A DNA stretch of 64,000 nucleotides from positions 305,651 through 369,650 of the forward strand of contig NZ_JAHBGE010000044.1 of assembly GCF_018390635.1 (NCBI RefSeq), read 5' to 3'. Below the pieces are notes generated by a model. It made no database searches. It was not told where the DNA came from and worked only from the letters and a program-made list of their open reading frames with translations. Shown piece by piece: positions 17,662 to 28,380 of the stretch (position 1 is its first letter; the number at the start of each line of letters is the position of its first letter). Origin of the DNA: Ancylobacter lacus (lineage in GTDB: Bacteria; Pseudomonadota; Alphaproteobacteria; Rhizobiales; Xanthobacteraceae). The translations under genes and the position numbers were made by a program.

Positions 17662-18948
17662 ATGCGTTTGAACCGGCGCCACTGGCGTCCGGCAGCTTCG
17701 CTGCTCGCCACGACCATGCTGTTCTCCGCCGCCGCCGTGACCGGCGCTGCCGCGCAGGCGACGGACAACATGGAGAAACTCTCCAATTTCCAGACCACCG
17801 GCGCCTCCATGGAGATGGAGACGGTGCCGCAGACCGGCCCGCGCGTCGACGCCTTCAACAAGACGCTGTCCGGCATCAAGCTGCCCGACGGCTTCAAGAT
17901 CGCGCTGTACGCGATCGTGCCGGATGCCCGGGAAATGGCGGTCGGGCCCACGACCGGCGTCGTCTTCGTCGGCACCCGGAAGTCGAAGGTCTGGGCGGTG
18001 ACGGATCGCGACAAGGACCGCGTCGCCGACGAGGTGAAGGTCTTCGCGCCCTCGGTGCAGTTCAAGCTGCCTCACGGCGTGTGCTTCTCGAAGGACGGCT
18101 TCCTCTTCGTCGCCGAGCAGAACCGCGTTCTGCTGTTCCCGGCGGCGGAGTTCTTCTACGAGGGGCCGGATGTCGCCGCCTTCCAGGTGGTCAAGCAGGG
18201 CGACCTGATCCCGCGGTCGGAAGAATCCTATAATCACACCGCGCGGGTGTGCCGCATCGGCCCGGACGACAAGCTGTACATAACGCTCGGCCAGCCGTTC
18301 AACGTGTTCCCGCCGGAGAAATTCGACCTGTTCCAGAAGCAGGGCATCGGCGGCATCGTCCGTATGGATCGCGACGGCAAGAATCGCGAGGTCTATGCCT
18401 GGGGCGTCCGCAATTCCGTTGGCATGGATTTCAACCCCAAGGACAAGACGCTCTGGTTCACCGACAATCAGGTGGACGGCATGGGCGACGACATCCCGCC
18501 GGGCGAGCTGAACCGCGCGGAGAAGCCGGGCCAGACCTTCGGCTTTCCCTATTTCGGCGGCGGCTCCGTCCGCACCGCCGAATACAAGGACCAGACGCCG
18601 CCGGCGGATTCGGTGAAGCCACAGGTGGAGATGGTGGCCCACGCCGCCGATCTCGGCATGACCTTCTACACCGGCGCGCAGTTTCCGGCGAAATACCGCG
18701 GCGGCATCTTCTCCGTGCAGCATGGCTCGTGGAACCGTACCAAGCCGGTCGGCGCCCGGGTGATGTTCACCCACCTCAATGACGATGGCACCGCGGCGGG
18801 CACGGAGCCGTTCGCGGAGGGCTGGCTCACCGCCAATGGTGAATATCTCGGCCGTCCGGCCTCGGTGGCGCAGCTCAATGACGGCTCGCTCCTGGTATCG
18901 GACGACACGTCGGGGGCGATCTACCGCATCTCCTACGGCAGCAACTGA
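17662..18948 (+). CDS. Periplasmic PQQ-type sugar dehydrogenase (sorbosone dehydrogenase family)
   Basis: A 428-residue secreted protein with a signal peptide ending GAAAQA near residue 33, followed by a six-bladed beta-propeller with the soluble glucose/sorbosone dehydrogenase pattern (KLPDGFKIALYA, LPHGVCFSKDGFLFVAE, YAWGVRNSVGMDF, VQHGSWNR). The His in the first blade and Arg in the GVRNS block match the PQQ-site pattern of the family. It has its own strong ribosome-binding site. A small cytochrome c gene follows 63 bp downstream, a plausible electron acceptor. The substrate is unknown. Confidence 0.85.
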   Translation: MRLNRRHWRPAASLLATTMLFSAAAVTGAAAQATDNMEKLSNFQTTGASMEMETVPQTGPRVDAFNKTLSGIKLPDGFKIALYAIVPDAREMAVGPTTGVVFVGTRKSKVWAVTDRDKDRVADEVKVFAPSVQFKLPHGVCFSKDGFLFVAEQNRVLLFPAAEFFYEGPDVAAFQVVKQGDLIPRSEESYNHTARVCRIGPDDKLYITLGQPFNVFPPEKFDLFQKQGIGGIVRMDRDGKNREVYAWGVRNSVGMDFNPKDKTLWFTDNQVDGMGDDIPPGELNRAEKPGQTFGFPYFGGGSVRTAEYKDQTPPADSVKPQVEMVAHAADLGMTFYTGAQFPAKYRGGIFSVQHGSWNRTKPVGARVMFTHLNDDGTAAGTEPFAEGWLTANGEYLGRPASVAQLNDGSLLVSDDTSGAIYRISYGSN

Positions 18949-19011
18949 GCGCAGCGCAGCTTCCGCCACGGTCCGCGCGGCCGTGGCGGCCTTTCCGGGA
19001 AATATCTGCTG

Positions 19012-19359
19012 ATGAAAAGCCTGCCGACACTCCGCCTGATCTTCGCCGGCTGTGCGCTGGTGCTTTCGTTGCAACCCTGCGCCGCCCAGGACGCCGCCGC
19101 CGGACGTGCCAGGGCGGCGGCGCAATGTGCGGTGTGCCATGGGCTCGACGGCCTGTCGAAGCACCCCGAGGCGCCCAATCTGGCCGGACAGGTCGAGTTC
19201 TATCTCGTCAAGGCGCTGGAGGACTTCCGCTCCGGCGCGCGCCGCAACGAGATGATGAGCCTCGTCAGCAAGGATCTGAGCGACGGCGACATCGCCGCTC
19301 TCGCCGCCTATTACAGCGCCATCCCCATCACGGTATCGCCGCCCGCGCCTGCGCCATGA
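19012..19359 (+). CDS. Small class I cytochrome c
   Basis: A 115-residue periplasmic monoheme cytochrome: signal peptide ending PCAA near residue 24, heme-attachment motif CAVCH at 39-43, and a distal methionine in NEMMS as the probable sixth ligand. It closely follows the PQQ-type dehydrogenase on the same strand, so it is inferred to carry its electrons to the respiratory chain. Its last 32 bases overlap the convergent peptidase gene. Confidence 0.92.
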   Translation: MKSLPTLRLIFAGCALVLSLQPCAAQDAAAGRARAAAQCAVCHGLDGLSKHPEAPNLAGQVEFYLVKALEDFRSGARRNEMMSLVSKDLSDGDIAALAAYYSAIPITVSPPAPAP

Positions 19360-19936
19360 GCGCGGCGAGCACGCCTTCCAGCCCGCGCGCCATCCGCGCG
19401 AGATCGAGACCCGGCCGGGGGCGGGGAATGTGCACGAAGATCGCGCGGCGGCCCGCCTGTTTCGCCGCCCAGAGATAGGCCCGCAGCGCCAGCGCGTTGC
19501 AGACATAGCCGCCCGCGTCGCGCGACAGCCGCGCCGGCAGGCCCGCACCGCGCAGGGCGGCCAGCAGCGGCATCGGCGCTGCGCGGCAGCCGATGGCGGG
19601 TGGCCCGCCGGGCTGCAGACGGCCCGGCCCGGGCCGTCGCCGCACCACGTCGGGACGGCCGCCGGCGCCATTCCGGGCCCGTATTTCGAGGCAAAGCGCG
19701 CTGCGGCGGGCGGCGAGGCCGATCATCAAGACGATGTCGGGCGCGTATCGGTCGAGAATGTCGGGAAAAGACTGCGCCTGCGCCCACTCGGTCGGCAGCA
19801 CGAGCCCTGTGACATCCGCCCCGGCCGGTCCAGGCCGCCGCGACCGCGCCAGCCGCAGCGCGAGGGCGGCGCTGGGATTGACCGGCGCGCCGGGAAAGCG
19901 GCCGAACCCCGTGATGAGGACGCGCGGCCGCTTCAT
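19328..19936 (-). CDS. Pyroglutamyl-peptidase I-like protein (family C15)
   Basis: 202 residues with the C15 start VLITGFGRFPGAPVNPS. Candidate catalytic residues are Glu84 (LCLEIRA), Cys146 (AGGYVCNAL) and His169 (FVHIPRP). The segment between Glu and Cys is Pro/Gly/Arg-rich and less conserved than in typical Pcp, so activity on pyroglutamyl peptides is likely but not assured. It overlaps the cytochrome c gene tail-to-tail and lies 9 bp downstream of the receiver-domain gene. Confidence 0.75.
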   Translation of the reverse strand: MKRPRVLITGFGRFPGAPVNPSAALALRLARSRRPGPAGADVTGLVLPTEWAQAQSFPDILDRYAPDIVLMIGLAARRSALCLEIRARNGAGGRPDVVRRRPGPGRLQPGGPPAIGCRAAPMPLLAALRGAGLPARLSRDAGGYVCNALALRAYLWAAKQAGRRAIFVHIPRPRPGLDLARMARGLEGVLAALMAQARAAIP

Positions 19937-19945
19937 GGATCCGGC

Positions 19946-20332
19946 TCAGCCCGCGGTGCCGAGGGCCGCCTTCAGCGCGTCGGCCAGCTCGTCGAGCTGG
20001 AAGGGCTTGCGCACGCGGGGATATTCCAGCCATTCCGGCGGGATGGCGCCGTCGTCGTAGCCGGTGGAGAACACGAAGGGCGCGCCCCGGCTGCGCAGGG
20101 CGTCGGCGACGGGATAGCTGCGGGTGCCGCCGAGATTGACGTCCAGCACGGCGACGTCGATCTCCGTGTGGCGATCGGCGATAAACTCCATCGCCGGCTG
20201 GAGCTGCGTGTGGGACGCCAGCACGACGCCGCCGAGTTCCTCCACCATCGCCTCGATCATCATCGACACGAGCGATTCGTCTTCCAGAATAAAGATGCGG
20301 CTGCCTTCCAAGGAGCGGGCGGATTCTGACAT
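19946..20332 (-). CDS. Stand-alone response-regulator receiver domain
   Basis: 128 residues consisting of one CheY-like receiver: acidic pocket E17/D18, phosphoacceptor Asp64 in AVLDVNLGG, Thr90 in FSTGYDD and Lys109 in RVRKPF. There is no output domain. The start MSESAR is preferred (GGAA upstream) over an in-frame ATG 48 nt earlier. Single-domain receivers of this VLDVNLGG type in Hyphomicrobiales often act with HWE-type kinases, but no partner kinase is adjacent. Confidence 0.88.
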   Translation of the reverse strand: MSESARSLEGSRIFILEDESLVSMMIEAMVEELGGVVLASHTQLQPAMEFIADRHTEIDVAVLDVNLGGTRSYPVADALRSRGAPFVFSTGYDDGAIPPEWLEYPRVRKPFQLDELADALKAALGTAG

Positions 20333-20443
20333 CGTTTCCAGTTTCTGATGGGCCCGGGCGTACCGGACCGTTCGTTCCAAAGTGCCGACAGGATTAGAGG
20401 CATTCGCCCACCCAGACCCTGTCTTTTGATATAGGGCGGCAAT

Positions 20444-21442
20444 TTAGTACGGACAGAGACGCAGCAGCGCCGCGAGCCGTTCCGCGGCGATGGAGGGGGT
20501 CATTGTGCCCTCGCCAACCGCATTTTCAAGCGCAGGCACCTCGGCGCGCAAGCGGGGATCGCTGCGCAGATGCGCCCGCAGCCTTTCATCCAGCAGCGAC
20601 CACATCCAGCGCACCTGCTGGCGCCGCCGCCGCTCGGCAAAGGCGCCGCGGGCAAGGCCCCGCGCGCGGTGCGCCACAACCGCGTCCCACACCGCATCGA
20701 GGCCCTCGCCGGTGAGGCCCGAGCAGGTCAGCACCGGCACCGCGCCATCCGGTCCATCGGCGCCGAGCACATGCATCGCCGCGGCGTATTCGGCGGCGGC
20801 GGCGCGGGCGCGGTCGAGGGTGCCGCCGTCCGCCTTGTTCACCGCCACGATGTCGGCGAGCTCCAGTATCCCCTTCTTGATGCCCTGCAATTCGTCGCCG
20901 GCGCCCGGCAGCATCAGCACCAGGAAGGTGTCGGTCATCTCGGCGACCGCGGTTTCCGACTGGCCGACGCCGACCGTTTCCACCAGCACCACATCGAATC
21001 CCGCGGCCTCGCAGAGCAGCAGCGTCTCGCGGGTGCGGGCGGCCACACCGCCGAGGGTGCCGGCGGAAGGGGAGGGGCGCACGAAGGCGCGGGGTTCCGC
21101 GGCGAGCCGGGCCATGCGCGTCTTGTCGCCGAGGATGGAGCCGCCGGTGCGGGAGGAGGAGGGGTCGACCGCCAGCACCGCGACGCGGTGGCCGCGCCCG
21201 ATCAGCTGCATGCCGAGCGTGTCGATGGTGGTGGACTTGCCGACACCCGGCACGCCGGTGATGCCGACCCGGATCGCCCCGCCGCTGCGCGGCAGCACGC
21301 GCCGGAGCAGCTCCTCCGCCTCCTCACGGTGCTCGGGACGGCGCGACTCGATGCGGGTGATCGCCCGGGCGAGGGCGCTGCGCGAGCCGGCGGCGATGCC
21401 CTCCGCCAGCTCGGCGACAGAGGGTGCGGGGCGTGCGCTCAT
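20444..21442 (-). CDS. meaB: Methylmalonyl-CoA mutase chaperone GTPase MeaB (ArgK)
   Basis: A 332-residue SIMIBI-class GTPase that protects and reloads methylmalonyl-CoA mutase with its B12 cofactor. Visible motifs are the P-loop GVPGVGKS (63-70), [20 protein letters not shown] (switch region), [10 protein letters not shown] and the base-specificity motif NKADG. Length is normal for the family. The mutase genes are not in the window. Confidence 0.95.
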   Translation of the reverse strand: MSARPAPSVAELAEGIAAGSRSALARAITRIESRRPEHREEAEELLRRVLPRSGGAIRVGITGVPGVGKSTTIDTLGMQLIGRGHRVAVLAVDPSSSRTGGSILGDKTRMARLAAEPRAFVRPSPSAGTLGGVAARTRETLLLCEAAGFDVVLVETVGVGQSETAVAEMTDTFLVLMLPGAGDELQGIKKGILELADIVAVNKADGGTLDRARAAAAEYAAAMHVLGADGPDGAVPVLTCSGLTGEGLDAVWDAVVAHRARGLARGAFAERRRRQQVRWMWSLLDERLRAHLRSDPRLRAEVPALENAVGEGTMTPSIAAERLAALLRLCPY

Positions 21443-21631
21443 GAGAGCGAATGCCTTGAGAGATAAGGGATTTTTTGGCTGAAGCCTTTCCCGGTACGGG
21501 GGCGGGAACGGCGTCCGGCTACCTTTGGCGAGGCTCGCAAGGGATCGAATCCGGCGCTTCTGCGTTGATCCCCCGATGTTAGCAGCCGGGCTTCCGCCTG
21601 ACGAGGCGGGGCCCTTCAGCAGGAGACAGCT

Positions 21632-21841
21632 ATGAACTGGGACCGCATCGAAGGTAACTGGAAGCAGGTGAAAGGGCAGGTTCGCCAGCAGTGGGGCAAA
21701 CTTACCGACGACGATCTCGACCGCCTCAACGGCAAGCGCCAGGAGCTGGAAGGCATCCTGCAGGAGCGCTACGGCATCGCCAAGGACGAGGCGACCCGTC
21801 AGGTGGACGACTGGAGCCGCGCCTTCGACCGGAAAATATGA
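21632..21841 (+). CDS. CsbD-family stress-response protein
   Basis: 69 residues starting [17 protein letters not shown], the CsbD signature, with a charged helical remainder. AGGAG lies 8 nt before the ATG. CsbD proteins are small, abundant and induced by general stress; no biochemical role is established. Confidence 0.93.
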   Translation: MNWDRIEGNWKQVKGQVRQQWGKLTDDDLDRLNGKRQELEGILQERYGIAKDEATRQVDDWSRAFDRKI

Positions 21842-22592
21842 CGCGAAACAACGGGTTGGGGCAGGGCGCCGTCCGCATGTGAGGCCCGCCGCCCGCCAGC
21901 GCCGCGCCGCCCCGACCCGGAGGCCGCCTCGACTCAGGCCGGTTTGGCGCCCCCGCCCGTTTGCCGGGCGGGGGCGTCGTCATGTTGGAACAAGGGCTCG
22001 CCGCGCGGCCCGGCCCCGTTCCGTTTCGCCCGGTCGCGGCGCGGGATACCGCTGACCTTGCATGAATGCACAATGAGCCGCAGCCGCGACGGCGGATGAC
22101 GGGTGGAGGGTCAGTGCGGTGAGGTGGACGATGTGTCCATTCACCGTCCCTCCCGGTGCGGTGGGACCGATTGGCCGGCACGACGCTCTCCGCGCGGCAG
22201 GGGCGCCGGAGCTGGTGCCCCGCCGGGCGCCCGATCCGCCTCCTTGGCGCCGTCCTCGTCGGCTCCGCCGAACCCGGTCGCCGCCGAACCCGACCGCTGC
22301 CGCGCCGTCGCTGCCGTCACCCCTCCGCCCGCCGGGCGGCTGGTGGCGGCGTGAGGCGTCGCCCGCGCCATCGGCTCCCCCGTCCCCGGCCGCGCCGGTC
22401 GCCGGCGGGTGGCGCGCCCAAGGTTCTTTCATACCGTCCGGCGGGGTGGCCGGTGGCGTCCCGGCGGCGGGTGCGCTCGCCGCGTCCCCGCTCGTCGTCG
22501 CGCGCCCCTCGTCGCCGGTCGCCCCCGCCGCACGCCCCGTCGCGCGCGGGAGAGCGCCGCGCTCTCGGTCGCCCTCGGGCAGCCCGCCCGTG
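21842..22592. other. Long GC-rich intergenic stretch without a credible gene
   Basis: About 750 bases between csbD and the M20 peptidase. Apart from the hairpin near 21960, it holds GC-rich low-complexity sequence (CCGCC/CGGCG runs, GAGAGCGCCGCGCTCTC). Frames are open on both strands but their translations are Arg/Pro/Ala-rich with no domain, ribosome-binding site or codon pattern like the neighbours. It may be a decayed gene. Confidence 0.4.
21948..21976 (+). terminator. GC-rich hairpin downstream of csbD
   Basis: A perfect 12-bp inverted repeat CGCCCCCGCCCG / CGGGCGGGGGCG with a 5-nt loop. It is not followed by a T-tract (TCGTCATG), so termination is only inferred. Confidence 0.5.
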
Positions 22593-24005
22593 TCACGCCA
22601 GCGCGTGGAGAATCCGCGCCCAGCTGCGGATGCCCTTGTGGAAGGAGGTGAGGTCGTATTTCTCGTTGGGCGAATGGATGCGGTCGTCGTCGAGCGAGAA
22701 GCCGACCAGCAGCGTGTCCTGCCCCAGCACCTTCTTGAAGTGCCCGACGATGGGGATGGAGCCGCCCTCGCCGATGGTGACGGGCGGGGTGCCCCATTCC
22801 GCGCCCAGCGCCGCCGCCGCCTTCTTGAGGTCCGGGCTGTCATGGGCCACGGCGACGGCGCGGCTGCCTTCCCCGCCAAGGAACTCCACCGAGCAGTCCG
22901 ACGGGATGCGGGCGCGGATGAAGGCGCGCACCGCCTCGCGCACCTTCACCGGGTCCTGGTCGGCGACCAGCCGGCAGGAGATCTTCGCGGTGGCGATGGC
23001 GGGGATCACGGTCTTGCTGCCGGCGCCGATATAGCCGCCCCACATGCCGTTGACCTCGAAGGTCGGGCGCGAGGACACCAGCTCCACCAGCATGCGGTCC
23101 TGCTCGCCCGAGGGCACGGCGAGGCCGATGGGCCCGAGGAAGTTCTCCGGCGTCAGGCCGAGCGTCGCCCACTGCGCCTTCACCTCGTCCGGGGTCTCGC
23201 GCACCTCGTCGTAGAAGCCGGGGATGGTGACGCGCCCGTCCGGGCCGTGCACATCGGCGATGATCTTCGCGATGACGTGGAGCGGGTTCTGCGCCGCCCC
23301 GCCGTAATAGCCGGAATGCAGGTCGCGGTCGGCGCAGTGGACCACGAATTCCTCGTGCATCAGCCCGCGCAGCGAGACGGTGATGGCCGGGGTCGCGGCG
23401 TCCCACATGCCGGTGTCGCAGACGAGGGCGAGGTCGGCGGCCAGCGCCGGGGCATTGGCGGCGACGAAGGGCGGCAGGTTGAGCGAGCCGGATTCCTCCT
23501 CGCCCTCCAGCATCAGCGTCACCTCCACCGGCAGCTTGCCGGTGACCTTGAGAAAGGCGCGGCAGGCCTCGACGAAGGTCATGATCTGGCCCTTGTCGTC
23601 GGCGGAGCCGCGGGCGACGATCCGCTTCGTGCCGTCCTCGGCGGTCACGATGGTGGGCTCGAAGGGCGGCGTGTTCCACAGCTCCAGCGGGTCGACCGGC
23701 TGCACGTCGTAATGGCCGTAGAACATCACCCGGCGCGGCGCGCCGAAATCGCTGCGGGCGGTGACGATGGGGTGGCCGGGTGTCTCGTTCAGGCCGCCAG
23801 CGAGGCCGAGCCCGGCGAGGTCGTCCACCAGCCACTGCCCGGCCTCGCGGCACGCCGCCTTGTAGGCGGGGTCGGTGGAGATGGAGGGGATGCGCAGGAA
23901 GGTGAAGAGGCGCTCGAGGCTGGCCTCGAGATCGGCGTCGATGGCGGCCAGCACGGCCTTCAGTTCGGCGGGTTCGGCGTCGTGACCAGGGGTGGCGTCG
24001 GCCAT
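22593..24005 (-). CDS. M20-family dipeptidase/metallopeptidase
   Basis: A 470-residue zinc peptidase-like enzyme of the M20A/dipeptidase group. Metal-site motifs appear in order: FYGHYDVQP, GSADDKGQ, EGEEESGS, then HCADRDLHSGYYGG at the dimerisation domain and a late His in DDRIHSPNEKYD. The start MADATPG is chosen because AGGA lies upstream and a longer frame would add a Pro-rich tail. It is expected to be cytoplasmic (no signal peptide). Substrate is not known. Confidence 0.92.
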   Translation of the reverse strand: MADATPGHDAEPAELKAVLAAIDADLEASLERLFTFLRIPSISTDPAYKAACREAGQWLVDDLAGLGLAGGLNETPGHPIVTARSDFGAPRRVMFYGHYDVQPVDPLELWNTPPFEPTIVTAEDGTKRIVARGSADDKGQIMTFVEACRAFLKVTGKLPVEVTLMLEGEEESGSLNLPPFVAANAPALAADLALVCDTGMWDAATPAITVSLRGLMHEEFVVHCADRDLHSGYYGGAAQNPLHVIAKIIADVHGPDGRVTIPGFYDEVRETPDEVKAQWATLGLTPENFLGPIGLAVPSGEQDRMLVELVSSRPTFEVNGMWGGYIGAGSKTVIPAIATAKISCRLVADQDPVKVREAVRAFIRARIPSDCSVEFLGGEGSRAVAVAHDSPDLKKAAAALGAEWGTPPVTIGEGGSIPIVGHFKKVLGQDTLLVGFSLDDDRIHSPNEKYDLTSFHKGIRSWARILHALA

Positions 24006-24131
24006 GGGATCGTGTCCTTGTTCGGCAGGGCTCGGCCGGGGGCCGAAGCGGTCGGGAGAAGGTGAGGGGTGCCGTGGCATGTCGTCGGGAGGCAGCGCCG
24101 CCCCGGCCGGCCCGCGCCGGCCCGGGCGCGG

Positions 24132-25637
24132 CTAGCGCCGGCTGCGGCCTCCCAGCACGTTGCGCAGAATGGCCTTGGTCACCTGGTTGGTGACCTCGCG
24201 GGCGACCTGCCGGGCGACCTGCTCGCCGAGCCCCATGCGGCCGCGGCCGGAGCCGCCGCCGCCGAGGATGCCGCCCAGCACGCCGTCGAGCCAGCCGCCG
24301 CCGCCGGCCTCCGGCTCCACCGGCGGGGCGTCGGCCGGGGCGGTGTCCTGCACCTGCCGCGCCAGCATCTCGAAGGCGGAGTCCCGGTCCACCGGCTCGG
24401 CATAGGTCGCCCCCAGCGGGCTGCGGGCGATGATCGCGGCGCGCTCGTCCGGCGGCAGGGTGCCGACCCGGGCCGAGGGCGGGGCGATGAGGGCGCGCTC
24501 GACCATGGAGGGCACGCCGTTGCCTTCCAGCAGCGAGACCAGCGCCTCGCCCTTGCCGAGCTGGGTGATGACCACGGCCTCGTCGAGGGCGGGATTGTCG
24601 CGGAATGTCTCCGCCGCCGCCTTCACCGCCTTCTGGTCGCGTGGGGTGAAGGCGCGCAGCGCGTGCTGCACCCGGTTGCCGAGCTGGCCCAGCACGGTGT
24701 CGGGCACGTCGAGCGGGTTCTGGGTGACGAAGTAGACCCCGACCCCCTTGGAGCGGATGAGCCGCACCACCTGCTCGATCTTCTGCAGCAGCGGCTTCGG
24801 CGCGCCGTCGAACAGCAGGTGCGCCTCGTCGAAGAAGAACACCAGCTTCGGCTTCTCCGGGTCGCCGATTTCCGGCAGCTTCTCGAACAGCTCGGACAGC
24901 AGCCACAGCAGGAAGGAGGAATAGAGCCGCGGCGCCTGCATCAGCCGGTCGGCGGCCAGAAGATTGATGGTGCCGTAGCCCGAGGCGCGGTCCACCCGCA
25001 TCAGGTCGGCGATGTCGAGCGCGGTCTCGCCGAAGAAGGCGCCCGCGCCCTGGTTCTCCAGCACGAGGAGCTGGCGCTGGATGGCGCCCACCGTGGCGGG
25101 GGCGACATTGCCATAGGTGCGGGTGAGGGCGGCGGCGTTCTCCGAAAGGAAGGCGAGCATCGCCCGGATGTCCTTCAGGTCGAGCAGCGGCAGGCCGCGC
25201 TCGTCCGCCACCCGGAAGGCGACGTTGAGCACGCCCTCCTGCACCTCGTTGAGGCCGAGGATGCGGGCGAGCATCAGCGGGCCCATGTCGGTGACGGTGG
25301 CGCGCACCGGGTGGCCCTGTTCGCCGAACAGGTCCCAGAACGTCACCGGAAAGCTGTCGGCGGCGTAGGTGAGGCCGATCTCGGCGCAGCGCGCGCGAAT
25401 CCACTCCGGCCCCTCGCCCGGCATGGCGAGGCCGGCGAGGTCGCCCTTGATGTCGGCGGCGAAGACGGGAACGCCGGCGCGGGAGAAGCCTTCCGCCAGC
25501 GTCTGCAGCGTCACCGTCTTGCCGGTGCCGGTGGCGCCGGTGACGAGGCCGTGCCGGTTCGCCAGCTTCAGCGCGAGAACTTCCGGCTTTGCCGCGCTCC
25601 TGCCGACGAGGATCTTGCCCTCGCTATCGCCGCCCAT
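24132..25637 (-). CDS. HerA-like ATPase, DUF853 (YjgR family)
   Basis: 501 residues. The start KILVGRS and Walker A GATGTGKT (near residue 34), Walker [11 protein letters not shown] and an arginine-finger-type segment match the DUF853 helicase-like ATPases. The C-terminal tail is Gly-rich ([12 protein letters not shown]) followed by a helix. GGAGG lies 5 nt before the ATG. Related proteins such as E. coli YjgR have no settled function. It is divergent from folP. Confidence 0.92.
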   Translation of the reverse strand: MGGDSEGKILVGRSAAKPEVLALKLANRHGLVTGATGTGKTVTLQTLAEGFSRAGVPVFAADIKGDLAGLAMPGEGPEWIRARCAEIGLTYAADSFPVTFWDLFGEQGHPVRATVTDMGPLMLARILGLNEVQEGVLNVAFRVADERGLPLLDLKDIRAMLAFLSENAAALTRTYGNVAPATVGAIQRQLLVLENQGAGAFFGETALDIADLMRVDRASGYGTINLLAADRLMQAPRLYSSFLLWLLSELFEKLPEIGDPEKPKLVFFFDEAHLLFDGAPKPLLQKIEQVVRLIRSKGVGVYFVTQNPLDVPDTVLGQLGNRVQHALRAFTPRDQKAVKAAAETFRDNPALDEAVVITQLGKGEALVSLLEGNGVPSMVERALIAPPSARVGTLPPDERAAIIARSPLGATYAEPVDRDSAFEMLARQVQDTAPADAPPVEPEAGGGGWLDGVLGGILGGGGSGRGRMGLGEQVARQVAREVTNQVTKAILRNVLGGRSRR

Positions 25638-25838
25638 GGAATCCTCCGCCGCACCGGGACAGGGGCGCGGCGTGCCGCGCGGCCTCTCCCGCGTGCCTAT
25701 AGAGCGCAGCGGGCGGGCGCCGCGCAACCCGTCCATTCCGCCTTGGTGCCGAGACTGGATGCAGTTGGAACCCGCCCGCTCTTGCCTTCCCCGCCCAGCC
25801 GCGCAATTTGGAGGCAGAGTGAACGGGATTCCCGCCGT

Positions 25839-26705
25839 ATGTCCGCCTCCCATCTCCACGCCACAGCCCTGACCCCTCCGGCGGACCGCCTGATGGATGC
25901 CCGCGGGCTGACGCTGTCCTATGCCGACCGTACGCTGGTGATGGGCATCCTCAACATCACGCCGGATTCCTTCTCCGACGGCGGGCGCAACTTCGCGGTG
26001 GAGGACGCCGCCGCCAGTGCGCGCCGGCTGGTCGCCGAAGGGGCGGACATTCTCGACATCGGCGGCGAATCGACCCGTCCCGGCCACACCCCGGTGGCGG
26101 AGGAGGAGGAGCTTGCCCGCGTGCTGCCGGTGATCGAGGCGATCTCCCGCCAGCTCCTGGTGCCGATCTCGATCGACACCCAGAAGGCCCGCGTCGCCGA
26201 GGCGGCGCTGGAGGCGGGCGCCGCCATCGTCAACGACATCTGGGGGCTGATGGGCGATCCCGACATGGCGCGGGTGGCGGCGGCCTACGACGCCGGCGTG
26301 GTCGCCATGCACAACCGCGCCACGGTCGACCCCGGCGTCGACATCGTGGCGGACATCCTCGCCTTCTTCGAGAACGCGCTGGAGCGGGCCGCCCGCGCCG
26401 GCATCCGGCCGGACCGCATCGCGCTCGACCCCGGCATCGGCTTCGGCAAGACCTTCGAGCAGAATCTCGAGGCGCTGGCGGCGCTGCGGGAGATCGGCCG
26501 GCTCGGCTTCCCGCTGCTGCTCGGCACCTCGCGCAAGTCGCTGATCGGCAAGGTGGTGTCGGCCTCTCCGGCGGAGCGGCTGCCGGGAACCATCGCCTCC
26601 AACGTGCTCGGCATCGCCGCCGGCTGCGCCATCATCCGGGTGCACGACGTCGCCGCCCATGTGCAGGCCGCCCGGGTGACGGAGGCGATTCTCCGTGCCG
26701 CCTGA
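25839..26705 (+). CDS. folP: Dihydropteroate synthase
   Basis: 288 residues; condenses p-aminobenzoate with the pterin pyrophosphate to give dihydropteroate in folate synthesis. Signature motifs: [25 protein letters not shown], the loop SIDTQKARV, and [11 protein letters not shown] followed by GTSRKSLIG. The end overlaps folK by 11 bp, so the two are one operon. The dihydroneopterin aldolase gene (folB), often between them, is absent. Confidence 0.97.
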   Translation: MSASHLHATALTPPADRLMDARGLTLSYADRTLVMGILNITPDSFSDGGRNFAVEDAAASARRLVAEGADILDIGGESTRPGHTPVAEEEELARVLPVIEAISRQLLVPISIDTQKARVAEAALEAGAAIVNDIWGLMGDPDMARVAAAYDAGVVAMHNRATVDPGVDIVADILAFFENALERAARAGIRPDRIALDPGIGFGKTFEQNLEALAALREIGRLGFPLLLGTSRKSLIGKVVSASPAERLPGTIASNVLGIAAGCAIIRVHDVAAHVQAARVTEAILRAA

Positions 26706-27234
26706 ATTCTTCGTCCGGCGCCCGCGCGCGGTGGAAAAGCGCACCGCCTATCTCTGCCTCGGCTCCAATCTCGGCGACCGTGCCGGCACCATGGCGAAGG
26801 CGGTCGGCCTCATCGCCCGGATCGGGCTGAAGATCGTGGCGCGGTCCTCGCTCTATGAGACCCCGCCCTGGGGGCCGGTGCCGCAGGGACCCTATCTCAA
26901 CATGGTGGTGGCGGTGGAGACCGAGCTTTCCGCCCGCGAGCTGCTGCACATGGTGCTCGGCGTCGAGCACGCCTTCGGCCGCGACCGCACCAAGGAGGTG
27001 CGCTTCGGCCCGCGCACCATCGATATCGACATACTGGTGTATGGCGAGGACGTGGTGGCCGAGCCCGATCTGGAAATCCCGCACCCGCGGATGATGGAGC
27101 GGGCCTTCGCGCTGGTGCCGCTGGCCGAGCTGGCGCCGGAGCTGCGCGTCGGCGGGGTGAGGGTGGCGGACGCGCTGGCGCGGCTCGACCGCAGCGGGAT
27201 TCTGCGGGTGTCCGGCGGCACGGACCCTGCGTAA
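26695..27234 (+). CDS. folK: 6-hydroxymethyl-7,8-dihydropterin pyrophosphokinase
   Basis: 179 residues; transfers pyrophosphate from ATP to the pterin, the step before FolP. Conserved blocks: [41 protein letters not shown] and [11 protein letters not shown]. The GTG start lies inside the end of folP; an ATG is absent near the N-terminus, and the 17 residues before TAYLCLG may be partly untranslated. Confidence 0.95.
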   Translation: MPPEFFVRRPRAVEKRTAYLCLGSNLGDRAGTMAKAVGLIARIGLKIVARSSLYETPPWGPVPQGPYLNMVVAVETELSARELLHMVLGVEHAFGRDRTKEVRFGPRTIDIDILVYGEDVVAEPDLEIPHPRMMERAFALVPLAELAPELRVGGVRVADALARLDRSGILRVSGGTDPA

Positions 27235-27315
27235 GGCGGCTTTGCCCGCCCGGCTGTTGCGAAACTGTCATCAAGCGCGGGAATCCATCTCCCCGCAGCA
27301 GGATGGGGAGCGCGC

Positions 27316-28299
27316 GTGGCCGATCACGACATAGACGGGCTGGTGACGGCCTGGGCCTTCGACGGCGAGGGCGGCGGCCGCCGCATCGGCTGGCGGGAAA
27401 TCCGGGCGCAGGAGCGCACCGCGAAGGGCTTCATCTGGGTCCATCTCCAGCTTCTGCAGGGACGCCAGCAGCCCTGGCTGCTGCACGAGGCGGGGGTCGA
27501 CCCCGGCATCGCCGATTCGCTGGTGGCCGAGGAGACCCGGCCGCGCTGCGCGCTGTTCGAGCACGGCGCCTTCCTCAACCTGCGCGGCATCAACCTGATG
27601 CCCTATTCGCTGCCCGACGAGATGCACTCGCTGCGCATCTGGGTGGAGCCGCACCGCATCATCTCGGTGCGCAAGCGCCAGCTCTCGGCGCTGGCCGACC
27701 TCGAGGACGCCTTCGCCCGTGGCCGGATGCCGCGCACGCCGGGCGAATTCATCGCCGACACCTCGATGCGGCTGGTGGAGCGCATGGACACGGTGGTGAA
27801 CACCCTGGCCGAGCAGGCCGACGAGCTGGAGGAGCTGGTGATGGACGCCATGCTCACCTCGCTCGGCCCCAAAGTGTCGGAGGTGCGGCGCATCGCCATC
27901 ATCCTGCGGCGCTACATCGCCCCCCAGCGCGAGGCGCTGAACCATTTCGCCCTGGAGGACGCCGACTGGCTCGCCGCCCGCGACCGCCACCGCCTGCGCG
28001 AGGCCGCCGACCGGGTGACGCGCTTCGCCGAGGAGCTCGATTCGGTGCGCGACCGGGCGGCGGTGATCCACGACCAGATGGTGGAGCGCCGCGCCGAGCA
28101 GATGAACCGCTCCATGCTGATTCTGGCCGGGGTGACGGCGGTGTTCGCCCCGCTCACCCTCGTCACCGGCCTGCTGGGCATGAATGTCGGCGGCATCCCG
28201 GCGGCGGAGAGTCCCTCCGGCTTCTGGATCGTGACCGCGATGGTGGTGGCCATGGGCGTCGGCATGGCGGCGCTGATGCGGTGGATTCGCTGGATCTGA
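27316..28299 (+). CDS. zntB: CorA-family metal transporter, ZntB type
   Basis: 327 residues: a large cytoplasmic N-domain, a long coiled helix (residues 150-270), and two C-terminal membrane helices. The pore motif GMNVGG is at 288-290 onward. The N-terminal start GLVTAWAFDG and the absence of the CorA-specific YGMNF fit ZntB, a zinc transporter of the CorA family. GTG start preceded by GGGGAG. Confidence 0.9.
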   Translation: MADHDIDGLVTAWAFDGEGGGRRIGWREIRAQERTAKGFIWVHLQLLQGRQQPWLLHEAGVDPGIADSLVAEETRPRCALFEHGAFLNLRGINLMPYSLPDEMHSLRIWVEPHRIISVRKRQLSALADLEDAFARGRMPRTPGEFIADTSMRLVERMDTVVNTLAEQADELEELVMDAMLTSLGPKVSEVRRIAIILRRYIAPQREALNHFALEDADWLAARDRHRLREAADRVTRFAEELDSVRDRAAVIHDQMVERRAEQMNRSMLILAGVTAVFAPLTLVTGLLGMNVGGIPAAESPSGFWIVTAMVVAMGVGMAALMRWIRWI

Positions 28300-28380
28300 G
28301 GGCCTCGCCCCCGGGTCGTCCCGGCGCTATATGCGGATCGAGGCGCGTCCGGACGAACCGGGGTGCCCAGGGAGGACGCC

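Noticed and set aside
22119..24065. A 648-codon plus-strand frame
   Set aside because: Antisense to the M20 peptidase and continuing into low-complexity intergenic DNA.
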